From Rhizobiaceae bacterium (GTDB lineage: Bacteria > Pseudomonadota > Alphaproteobacteria > Rhizobiales > Rhizobiaceae), in contig JAGWJK010000027.1 in the NCBI GenBank assembly GCA_028865845.1, positions 1 to 13,124 of the forward strand: DNA of 13,124 nt, read 5' to 3'. The notes under the pieces were generated by a model. That model worked only from the letters and a program-made list of their open reading frames with translations, was not told the DNA's origin and searched no databases. Made by a program: the position numbers and the translations under genes. Position 1 is the first letter of the stretch, and the number at the start of each line of letters is the position of its first letter. Shown in pieces: positions 6,925 through 13,124 of the stretch.

Positions 6925-8409
6925 TCAAATGTCGCTTGCCGCATTCGCCCAGATTTCCGCGGCCTGGGCTGCGGTGACGCGGCGGACTTCGGTCTCGTCG
7001 CGGCGGCTGACGAAGAGTTCGCTCGCCATGATCTGATCGGCAAGATCGGCCGGCAGCGACAGGAGGACGCGCTGGCCATCCTTGTGTATGCCGCCGACGT
7101 CGGAATGCCTGCCGGTGATCATGCCGCCGGCAACCGTGTTGTTGGTTTCCGGATCGATCAGGATGAACGAGCCGGTCGAACGGTTCTGCTCATAAGGATC
7201 GAACACTGCGGTTTCGTCGAAGGAGAGGCGGATCTTGCCGATCGCGTTCATCGGCAGGCTGCGGGCAGGCGCCCAGGCGCCGGTCTTCAGCTCCAGCTGC
7301 GCGATCGGCTGTGCCGAGACGCGCTGGCGGCGGCTGCCGCTCTTCAGCCAGTAACGCTTGCTGGGGTCGATGCCTTCCGGCTGCAGCGCAACGATCTGCG
7401 CGTCGAAGGCGAGACCGGATTGCGGTTGGTTGTCGATGGCGACGATCATGTCGCCGCGCGCCACGTCCACCTGCCGGTCAAGGACGAGGGTGATCGCATC
7501 GCCGGCAACGGCCGCATTGCGCACGAGGTCGAAGGTGACGATCTTCGACACGTTGGCGACCATGCCCGACGGCAGGATCATGACGCTGTCGCCAGGCTTG
7601 ACCGAGCCGCCTGCCACCGTGCCCTGGTAGCCACGAAAGCTTTCCCCGGGGCGCGACACGCGCTGGACGGACAGGCGGAAGCCGACAGCCTGCGCCGAAC
7701 GCACGCTTGCAAGTTCCAGCGTCTCGACCAGCGTCGGTCCGCTATACCACGGCATCGAGGCCTGACCGGAATAGACGACGTTCTCGCCCTTCAGCGCCGA
7801 CATCGGGATCGCAGTGATCTGCTTGACGCCGAGCGACAGCGCGAACTCACGGAAATCATGCGAAATCCGGTCGAAGCCGGCGCGGTCGTAGTTCGTCAGG
7901 TCGATCTTGTTGACCGCCAGCACGAACTGCTTGATGCCGAGCAGCGAAGCGATGGTGGCGTGACGGCGCGTCTGTTCGAGGATGCCCATGCGCGCATCGA
8001 CCAGCAGGATGGCGAGATCGGCAGTGGATGCGCCGGTTGCCATGTTGCGGGTATATTGTTCGTGGCCGGGCGTGTCGGCGACGATGAAGGAGCGCTTGTC
8101 GGTCGAAAAATAGCGATAGGCGACATCGATGGTGATGCCCTGTTCGCGCTCCGCCTGGAGGCCGTCGAGCAGCAGCGCGAAGTCGGGAAGACCGAGATCG
8201 TTCTGCTTGCCGGTGGAATCGCGCTGGAGCGTGGCGGCCTGATCTTCCTTGACGGCCTTGGTGTCCCAAAGCAGGCGGCCGATCAGCGTCGACTTGCCGT
8301 CATCGACGCTGCCGCACGTGATCAGACGCAGCGGACGCGAATCACGCACAGCCTTAGCCGGTTCCAGGGCGGGCAGACCGACGACGTTTGCGGTTACAGC
8401 TGCATTCAT
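6925..8409 (-). CDS. cysN: Sulfate adenylyltransferase subunit 1 (GTPase)
   Basis: CysN is the GTP-hydrolysing subunit of ATP sulfurylase. With CysD it converts sulfate and ATP to adenylylsulfate (APS) and pyrophosphate in the cytoplasm. The 494-residue chain has the P-loop GSVDDGKST (residues 33-41), the switch region AEREQGITIDVAYRYF (86-101), DTPGHEQYTRNMATG (112-126) and NKID (167-170), followed by EF-Tu-like beta-barrel domains. The length fits CysN alone: no C-terminal APS kinase (CysC) domain is present, unlike the CysNC/NodQ fusions known in rhizobia. The start is the ATG at 8407-8409, one base after the cysD stop (TGA, G, ATG), with AAGGA inside the cysD end, so translation is probably coupled. 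An in-frame extension further upstream lies inside cysD and was not used. It ends before a strong terminator. Confidence 0.95.
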   Translation of the reverse strand: MNAAVTANVVGLPALEPAKAVRDSRPLRLITCGSVDDGKSTLIGRLLWDTKAVKEDQAATLQRDSTGKQNDLGLPDFALLLDGLQAEREQGITIDVAYRYFSTDKRSFIVADTPGHEQYTRNMATGASTADLAILLVDARMGILEQTRRHATIASLLGIKQFVLAVNKIDLTNYDRAGFDRISHDFREFALSLGVKQITAIPMSALKGENVVYSGQASMPWYSGPTLVETLELASVRSAQAVGFRLSVQRVSRPGESFRGYQGTVAGGSVKPGDSVMILPSGMVANVSKIVTFDLVRNAAVAGDAITLVLDRQVDVARGDMIVAIDNQPQSGLAFDAQIVALQPEGIDPSKRYWLKSGSRRQRVSAQPIAQLELKTGAWAPARSLPMNAIGKIRLSFDETAVFDPYEQNRSTGSFILIDPETNNTVAGGMITGRHSDVGGIHKDGQRVLLSLPADLADQIMASELFVSRRDETEVRRVTAAQAAEIWANAASDI

Positions 8410-8410
8410 C

Positions 8411-9364
8411 TCAGAAATATCCTTCACGCTTCTTTTTTTCCATCGAGCCGGATTGGTCGCGGTCGATCGCTCGACCCTGACGTTCGGAAACCGTGGCGAT
8501 TTCCAGCTCTGCAATAATGTCTTCCAGTGTCGTCGCCGTCGAGCGAATGGCGCCCGTCAACGGGAAGCAGCCGAGTGTGCGGAAGCGGATGAGCTCCTCG
8601 CGCTTGACTTCACCCGGCAGCAGTTCGAGGCGCGGATCGACGGCGAGGATCATCATGCCGTCGCGTTCCACCACGGGGCGCTTCTCCGCGAAGTAGAGCG
8701 GCACGATCGGAATGTCTTCGGCCTGGATGTAACGCCAGATGTCGACTTCGGTCCAGTTCGACAGAGGAAAGACGCGAACGCTTTCGCCCTTGCGGATCTG
8801 CCCGTTGTAGATGTTCCAGAGTTCCGGGCGCTGGTTGCGCGGATCCCAGCGATGGTCAGGCGTGCGGAAGGAATAGATGCGTTCCTTGGCGCGCGACGCT
8901 TCTTCGTCGCGGCGGGCTCCGCCGAAGGCGGCGTCGAACTGGCCGGCGTCGAGCGCATTGCGGAGCGCTTCCGTCTTCATGATGTCGGTATAGCGCGCCG
9001 AGCCATAGGTGAACGGCGTAATATTTTCCGCCTTGCCGCGCGGGTTCATGTGCTCGATCAGGTCGAGATCATACTTCTTCACGATCTCGTCGCGGAAGGT
9101 GATCATCTCGGCGAATTTCCAGCCGGTGTTCACGTGCAGCAGCGGAAAGGGGACGCGGCCCGGATAAAAGGCCTTGCGCGCCAGATGCAGCAATACCGAC
9201 GAGTCCTTGCCGATCGAATAGAGCATCACCGGACGCTCGAATTCGGCGGCTACCTCGCGGAAGATATGAATGGCTTCATTTTCCAAGGCCTTCAGATGCG
9301 GGTCAAGCGGCGGCTTCGTGCTTTGCGGATTGGACAATTCCGTATCCGGACGGCTATCGGGCAT
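8411..9364 (-). CDS. cysD: Sulfate adenylyltransferase subunit 2
   Basis: CysD is the catalytic adenylyltransferase subunit of the CysDN ATP sulfurylase, forming APS from sulfate. The 317-residue protein has the PP-loop SIGKDSS (residues 50-56), the family block [15 protein letters not shown], the stretch [15 protein letters not shown] and the characteristic end KKKREGYF. The first 20 residues are a polar, proline-rich extension. GGAG seven bases before the ATG at 9364 supports this start. It lies 126 bases after cysH and one base before cysN, in one operon. Confidence 0.96.
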   Translation of the reverse strand: MPDSRPDTELSNPQSTKPPLDPHLKALENEAIHIFREVAAEFERPVMLYSIGKDSSVLLHLARKAFYPGRVPFPLLHVNTGWKFAEMITFRDEIVKKYDLDLIEHMNPRGKAENITPFTYGSARYTDIMKTEALRNALDAGQFDAAFGGARRDEEASRAKERIYSFRTPDHRWDPRNQRPELWNIYNGQIRKGESVRVFPLSNWTEVDIWRYIQAEDIPIVPLYFAEKRPVVERDGMMILAVDPRLELLPGEVKREELIRFRTLGCFPLTGAIRSTATTLEDIIAELEIATVSERQGRAIDRDQSGSMEKKKREGYF

Positions 9365-9490
9365 TTCTAACTCCAGAACTTTCAGTAATCGGGCCGGATG
9401 GACTGGCCGGAAGAATGTGATGCGTTGGTTCCCGGTGGCTTGCGACGGTCGGGCCGCGCTTCAAGCCGATGCCGGGGAACCGGCGGGTCT

Positions 9491-10228
9491 TCATTGGGCA
9501 GCGACTGCGGCTTCCTCGTGAACGTGCAGGCCGCATTCGCGCTTCTCGTCATTCTCCCACCACCAGCGGCCGGCCCGCTCGGGCTCGCCCGGCTTGATGG
9601 CACGGGTGCAGGGCTCGCAGCCGATGGAAGGATAGCCGCGCGCATGCAAAGGGTTCACCGGCACGCTGTTGTCGGCGACATAGGCGCGGATGGCATCGAT
9701 ATCCCAGTCTGCCAAGGGGTTGACCTTGATCAAGTTGCGTTCGGGATCATACTCGGCATACGGCGTATCGGCACGGTTTGCCGACTGGCCGCGGCGCAGG
9801 CCCGTAACCCAGATCGTAGCACCCGAGAGTGCGCGCGCAAGTGGCTTCAGCTTGCGCACGCCACAACAGGCATGCCTGGCTTCGACGCTCTCGTAGAAAC
9901 CGTTCAAGCCGTATTTTTCCGCATAGGCGTTGATATCAGCCTGTTCCGGTTCGTAGCGGACGATATGGAGGTCGTACTGTGCTTCCGTCTCGTTGATCAA
10001 AGCCAAGGTCTCGGGGAACAGCCGCCCGGTCTGCAGCGTCGCCACCTCGATCGGCAGGCGGTGGTTTCCGATCTCCGCCGTGATGACCTGGTCTTCAATG
10101 CCGAGCGACGTCGTGAACACCGCGTGGCCACCGAGACCGGCGACGAGCGATAGACGGCCGGCAAGGTCGAGCGCCGCCAATTGGCGGTTCAGCGTGTCGG
10201 CTTGGTCGATAAGATTGATGGCAGTCAT
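9491..10228 (-). CDS. cysH: Assimilatory adenylylsulfate (APS) reductase
   Basis: CysH reduces activated sulfate to sulfite using thioredoxin or glutaredoxin. The 245-residue protein has the nucleotide-binding TTSLGIEDQ (residues 39-47), the paired cysteines ACCGVRK (C121, C122), CEPC (C204, C207) and the C-terminal ECGLH (C232, catalytic). The CC...CxxC set binds a 4Fe-4S cluster and marks the APS-using bacterial type rather than the PAPS-using enzyme of enteric bacteria. This agrees with the lack of an APS kinase domain in the neighbouring CysN. The ATG at 10226-10228 follows AGGA by six bases; 31 upstream in-frame codons lie in the leader and look non-coding. It is the first gene of the cysHDN operon. 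Confidence 0.95.
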   Translation of the reverse strand: MTAINLIDQADTLNRQLAALDLAGRLSLVAGLGGHAVFTTSLGIEDQVITAEIGNHRLPIEVATLQTGRLFPETLALINETEAQYDLHIVRYEPEQADINAYAEKYGLNGFYESVEARHACCGVRKLKPLARALSGATIWVTGLRRGQSANRADTPYAEYDPERNLIKVNPLADWDIDAIRAYVADNSVPVNPLHARGYPSIGCEPCTRAIKPGEPERAGRWWWENDEKRECGLHVHEEAAVAAQ

Positions 10229-10458
10229 GGGAATCCTGTCCTGATATTGTCCCGGAGTATCGCAGCTCGGAAGCATCACGGACAGAAAAACAGATTTCGA
10301 AAGCACGCAGATAGGGAGCAAATATCTCCATGAAGCGGCGCCGATACGGAAAACCGACCGCCTCGGCTGTTAACCAAGGCGTTTCGCCCCTGCGAAGGCA
10401 GGCGCGGCAACTTTCGACAAGACCAGTCATATCGACTTGCCAAATCCAATGTCTATAG

Positions 10459-10487
10459 AAATAGTAGAGTTACACGCAGCTTGTCAA
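10459..10487 (-). promoter_or_regulatory. Likely sigma-70 promoter of cysHDN
   Basis: Read leftward, TTGACA (10487-10482) is followed after 17 bases by CTATTT (10464-10459). This is close to the alphaproteobacterial housekeeping pattern CTTGAC-N17-CTATAT. The -10 box lies in a small inverted repeat, CTAT, four bases, ATAG (10453-10464), which could be part of an operator. The predicted start near 10452 leaves a leader of about 220 bases before cysH. Confidence 0.5.
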
Positions 10488-10572
10488 ACGGAAACCTGAA
10501 GTGATGCTCGAAAAGATGCGAAACACCGATTTTTGCCCTAAACTGTTGGCATAGTGGCGAAAATGGGAACAA

Positions 10573-10603
10573 GGCTGGGTTGCTGGTGCAACCGGCCCGT
10601 TTT
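10573..10603 (+). terminator. Terminator-like hairpin with no upstream gene
   Basis: Bases 10573-10583 pair with 10588-10597 in ten pairs (one G-T) with one bulged G and a four-base loop. CG and then four T (10600-10603) follow. It points rightward, about 100 bases before the Rrf2 start, yet no rightward gene precedes it. It could end a small RNA or act as an attenuator of the Rrf2 gene. Confidence 0.4.
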
Positions 10604-10706
10604 ATGGTCTGGATCATCGACAATCAGCTCGGGATTTTGAACAGGCGTCCTTAGGCTCCGAAATGATGCGGATGCGTGTATCTAGTGTGTGTGTAGACGG
10701 TTCGAA

Positions 10707-11153
10707 ATGATCACTCAAAAAGCAAAATACGCGCTGCGAGCGCTGTCTGCGCTGGCCCAGGCGGAAGCGGGCGAGCCGATGATGATTTCCGACATCGCGG
10801 CGCAGCAAAAAATCCCGAAGAAATTTCTGGAGCAGATCCTGCTCGACCTGAAACATCAGGGTATCGTCATCAGCCGCCGTGGCAAACAGGGTGGCTATCT
10901 CCTGCGCAAGCCGGCCGACGAAATCACCTTCGGCGAGATTTTGCGTATCATCGACGGCCCGATCGCGCCGCTGCCCTGCCTCTCGATCACCGCCTACCGC
11001 CGCTGCGACGATTGTGACGGCGAACAGACCTGCGAAATTCGCCATGTCTTCGCCAAGGTCGCCGATGCGACCCGCAAGGTGCTGTTCTCCACCACCATCG
11101 CCGATGCGGCCATCGTGCCAGGCGGCGCAGAGATCACCCGGCTGCTCGCCTGA
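10707..11153 (+). CDS. Rrf2-family transcriptional regulator, four-cysteine type
   Basis: The 148-residue protein starts MITQKAKYALRAL, the usual Rrf2 N-terminus, and has the winged helix-turn-helix including ISDIAAQQKIPKKFLEQIL (residues 27-45) and the wing GKQGGYLLRKP (59-69). Four cysteines follow (C91, C100, C103, C109), in the region where IscR and NsrR hold an iron-sulfur cluster, though the spacing differs from the three-cysteine IscR pattern. It is divergent from cysHDN and is the natural candidate to control that operon in response to sulfur, cysteine or iron-sulfur status; this is inference. The ATG at 10707 has only a weak ribosome binding site. A GTG six codons upstream is possible but would add residues before the family N-terminus. 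Confidence 0.9.
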   Translation: MITQKAKYALRALSALAQAEAGEPMMISDIAAQQKIPKKFLEQILLDLKHQGIVISRRGKQGGYLLRKPADEITFGEILRIIDGPIAPLPCLSITAYRRCDDCDGEQTCEIRHVFAKVADATRKVLFSTTIADAAIVPGGAEITRLLA

Positions 11154-11182
11154 AGCGGACATTGTCTTTCGAATTCACGGGG

Positions 11183-11204
11183 CGCGGCTTCAAGCGCTTG
11201 TTTT
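11183..11204 (+). terminator. Weak terminator candidate after the Rrf2 gene
   Basis: A GCGC pair around an eight-base loop overlaps the palindrome CAAGCGCTTG (11191-11200), and TTTTCC follows. The stem is short, so this is only a candidate for the end of the Rrf2 transcript in the 102-base convergent gap to the CLC gene. Confidence 0.25.
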
Positions 11205-11255
11205 CCCTGATATTGCCGCGAACCTAAAGTCTGCTGTTGAGTGACGTCAGCCACC

Positions 11256-12617
11256 TCAGCCGGCAACATGTTCTTCGCCAGCCTCCTTATCCATCGCGCG
11301 ACGTGCGCGGATGGCGGCGGCGATGAACACCCGTGACAGGCCGTGATAAAGCGGTTCGCGCGATAGCAGCCGCGAGGTGACGTAACCGATCATCGATACC
11401 GCCATGATCGGGATGACCGCCTGATGGTCGCCGGTCATTTCCAGGATGATGACGAAAGCCGTCATCGGCGCCTGGACCACGCCGGCGAAATAGCCGGCCA
11501 TGCCGAGGATCGCCGCCAACGCTATGCTGCTGCCCATCAGCGTGCCGACCGTGCTGCCGAGACCGGCGCCCACGGCTAGCGACGGCGCGAAGATGCCGCC
11601 GGGAATGCCTGAGATCATCGACAGGAAGCTTGCCAGCAGCTTCTCCAGGAAAAACAGAAGCGGCAGCGCATTGCCTTCAATGGCGCCGCGCGCCTGGTCA
11701 TAGCCGGTTCCGAACGTGTCCCCGCCGGACATGACGCCGACAAGGGCAACGGCAAGACCGCAGGCGCCGGCAAGCGTGAGCATGCGTTTCAGTGGCTGTG
11801 GCTGCGCCCAACGGCGGATGCGGATGCCGGCATAAAGCGCAAAACCGCTGAAGGCCGCACCCAGCGCGCCGCCGCCGATGCCGCAGATCAGCACGAGGCC
11901 CCAATCGGCAAGCTCTGTCGGCGCCGCATTGGCCGTGCCGAAATAATTGTAACTGCCCGAGAGTCCGAGGGCGGCAAGGCCCGAGAGAATGACGGCGGTC
12001 AGCACAAGGCCATTGGCGCGCGATTCATAGGTGCGGCTCATCTCCTCGATGGCAAAGACGATGCCGGCCAGCGGTGTGTTGAACGCGGCGGCAATGCCAG
12101 CGGCCGAACCCGCCAGGATGAGGCCGCGCGCCTGTGCCATGCCTCCGAAACGCGCGACCGCCAGCATGAATGAGGCGCCGACCTGCACCGTCGGACCTTC
12201 GCGGCCGATCGAGGCGCCGCAGAGTAGGCCGAGAGTGGTCAGCACGATCTTGCCGAAGGCGAGCCGCAGCGACAGAAGCTTGGCGCGGTCTTCATAGTGG
12301 TTCAGGTGCCGCGCCGCGATGGCTTGCGGAATGCCACTCCCTTGCGAGTTCGGAAACAGGGAGGTGGCAAGCCACGCCGACAGCACGAAGCCGAGCGGCG
12401 TCAGGAGCAGCGGCAGCAGCCAGGCCCACTCGCCGGAACTCGTCACACCGGCAAAGACCCGTTGCGCCATATCCGCGAGCTTGGCGAAGCCGACGCTGAT
12501 CACGCCGATTGCCAGGGCACCCGTCCAGAACACCAGCCGCGGTCGCCAGAGATTGAAAGAACCCCAGAACACACGGGAGCGGCGAAGAAGCTTGGATTTC
12601 CGATAGATGGGGGGCAT
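11256..12617 (-). CDS. CLC-family chloride/proton antiporter
   Basis: This is an inner-membrane CLC protein of 453 residues that probably exchanges chloride for protons, as does ClcA of E. coli. The anion-pathway motifs are all present: GSGIP (residues 93-97), GREGP (138-142) with the gating glutamate E140, GIFAP (341-345) and the pore tyrosine in EPLY (Y424). A glutamate pair (E191, E192) follows helix segment GIVFAI at the position of the internal proton glutamate of ClcA, which favours an exchanger over a channel. There are no C-terminal CBS domains. The ATG at 12617 has no clear ribosome binding site, but the next methionine (residue 50) would remove the first helix. It is transcribed in the same direction as the betA remnant 136 bases upstream, so read-through from betA is possible. 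Context gives no direct link to the sulfur genes. Confidence 0.92.
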   Translation of the reverse strand: MPPIYRKSKLLRRSRVFWGSFNLWRPRLVFWTGALAIGVISVGFAKLADMAQRVFAGVTSSGEWAWLLPLLLTPLGFVLSAWLATSLFPNSQGSGIPQAIAARHLNHYEDRAKLLSLRLAFGKIVLTTLGLLCGASIGREGPTVQVGASFMLAVARFGGMAQARGLILAGSAAGIAAAFNTPLAGIVFAIEEMSRTYESRANGLVLTAVILSGLAALGLSGSYNYFGTANAAPTELADWGLVLICGIGGGALGAAFSGFALYAGIRIRRWAQPQPLKRMLTLAGACGLAVALVGVMSGGDTFGTGYDQARGAIEGNALPLLFFLEKLLASFLSMISGIPGGIFAPSLAVGAGLGSTVGTLMGSSIALAAILGMAGYFAGVVQAPMTAFVIILEMTGDHQAVIPIMAVSMIGYVTSRLLSREPLYHGLSRVFIAAAIRARRAMDKEAGEEHVAG

Positions 12618-12753
12618 GGATTTTGAACCGGCAGGCTGATCGATAGGTCTCTTTAGAACGCAATGCTTGAATAGTCTCCCCGAAAATGAGGAGCAGCGAT
12701 AATCACACTGCCTTACAGGACATCACTTTAAACCGGTATCAGCCAGACATATT

Positions 12754-13124
12754 CTACCGATCGCTGACCTCCCAGCGCGGATTGATCCATGGCTCCTGGT
12801 TCGAGCGCGCCAGCCGGGGCTTGCCGAGGATATGGTCGGCTGCCTTTTCGCCGGTCATGATCGAGGGGCCGTTGAGATTGCCGTAGGTGACATGCGGGAA
12901 GATCGATGAATCGGCGACGCGCAGCCCGTCCACGCCGATGACGCGGGTATCGGCATCGACCACGGCCATCGGATCGTCTTTCGCGCCCATCCTGCAGGTG
13001 CCGCAGGGGTGATAGGCGCTTTCCAGATGCTCGCGCAGAAACGCGTCGATCTGATCGTCGGTCTGGACGGCCGGGCCAGGCTGGATTTCCGGCCCGCGAT
13101 AGTCGTCGAAGGCCTTCTGCCCGA
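12754..13124 (-). CDS. betA: Choline dehydrogenase, C-terminal part (cut by window edge)
   Basis: Only the last 123 or so codons are inside the window; the gene continues past 13124. BetA is a flavin-dependent GMC oxidoreductase at the membrane that oxidises choline to betaine aldehyde in glycine betaine synthesis. The visible part has the family C-terminal signature: [10 protein letters not shown] with the catalytic histidine region, [20 protein letters not shown], then the asparagine-containing [20 protein letters not shown]. The end [13 protein letters not shown] extends past the usual domain. BetA fits better than other GMC oxidases because of this C-terminus and because bet genes lie near cysHDN in related rhizobia (from memory). 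The stop is TAG at 12754-12756. No convincing terminator follows. Confidence 0.88.
   Translation of the reverse strand, partial: GQKAFDDYRGPEIQPGPAVQTDDQIDAFLREHLESAYHPCGTCRMGAKDDPMAVVDADTRVIGVDGLRVADSSIFPHVTYGNLNGPSIMTGEKAADHILGKPRLARSNQEPWINPRWEVSDR

Larger units (their letters stand above)
10229..10706. other. cysH-rrf2 divergent intergenic region
   Basis: This 478-base spacer holds the cysH promoter, a long cysH leader and the unlocated promoter of the Rrf2 gene. Hairpins that I can pair by eye lie at 10359-10381 (eight positions, one mismatch, seven-base loop), 10386-10399 (CCTGC, GAAG, GCAGG) and 10573-10597. The first two fall inside the predicted cysH leader. The third is oriented as a rightward terminator. 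A leftward frame beginning at 10430 runs into cysH in another frame. No protein gene is called. Confidence 0.5.

Noticed and set aside
7084..8517. A 477-codon rightward frame opposite cysN, and a similar 373-codon frame (8249-9370) opposite cysD
   Set aside because: cysN and cysD are unmistakable from their motifs. The opposite frames are arginine/aspartate/valine-rich shadows with no recognisable domain or ribosome binding site.
10689..10706. Upstream GTG start for the Rrf2 regulator, and the GT-rich run next to it as a repeat element
   Set aside because: The family N-terminus begins at the ATG at 10707, and the GT run is only a few repeats long.

Overview
The window looks like the chromosome of a GC-rich alphaproteobacterium of the Rhizobiaceae (Rhizobium, Sinorhizobium or Agrobacterium type). 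The support is an Omp2/RopA-type porin with the paired-cysteine N-terminus typical of Rhizobiales, a DUF1217 repeat protein of the kind common in rhizobia, a cysH-cysD-cysN sulfate assimilation cluster with an Rrf2 regulator, and the end of a choline dehydrogenase gene (betA). From memory, bet and cysHDN genes also lie close together in Sinorhizobium meliloti. This placement is from recognition of sequence, not from a search.

Left part (1-4168). A DUF1217 protein, cut by the left edge, runs rightward and ends at a good intrinsic terminator. It converges on a leftward porin gene that has two terminator-like hairpins after its stop. Upstream of the porin is an AT-rich non-coding stretch, then a small leftward gene for an unknown membrane protein, then about 360 bases without a gene.

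Middle (4169-6903). A leftward 14-helix-type MFS exporter (DHA2-like) and a rightward LysR regulator are divergently transcribed from a 186-base spacer. This is the usual layout of a regulator controlling its transporter. A long GC-rich palindrome with a seven-T tract separates LysR from cysN and can stop transcription from both sides.

Sulfur block (6925-11153). cysH, cysD and cysN run leftward as one likely operon behind a recognisable promoter near 10459-10487, with a predicted leader of about 220 bases. CysD and CysN make adenylylsulfate (APS) from sulfate and ATP. CysH carries the iron-sulfur cysteines of APS-using reductases, and CysN has no fused APS kinase domain, so the set reads as a direct sulfate to APS to sulfite route. 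An Rrf2-family regulator with four cysteines is encoded divergently and is the obvious candidate controller. The cysH-rrf2 spacer (478 bases) is the least explained part of the window and holds a rightward terminator-like hairpin with no gene before it.

Right part (11154-13124). A leftward CLC chloride/proton antiporter gene follows, then the 3' end of betA, whose 5' part lies beyond the window.

No mobile elements, CRISPR arrays, tRNAs or rRNAs were seen. Nothing here is clearly a new biological system. The best leads are the cysH-rrf2 intergenic RNA elements.
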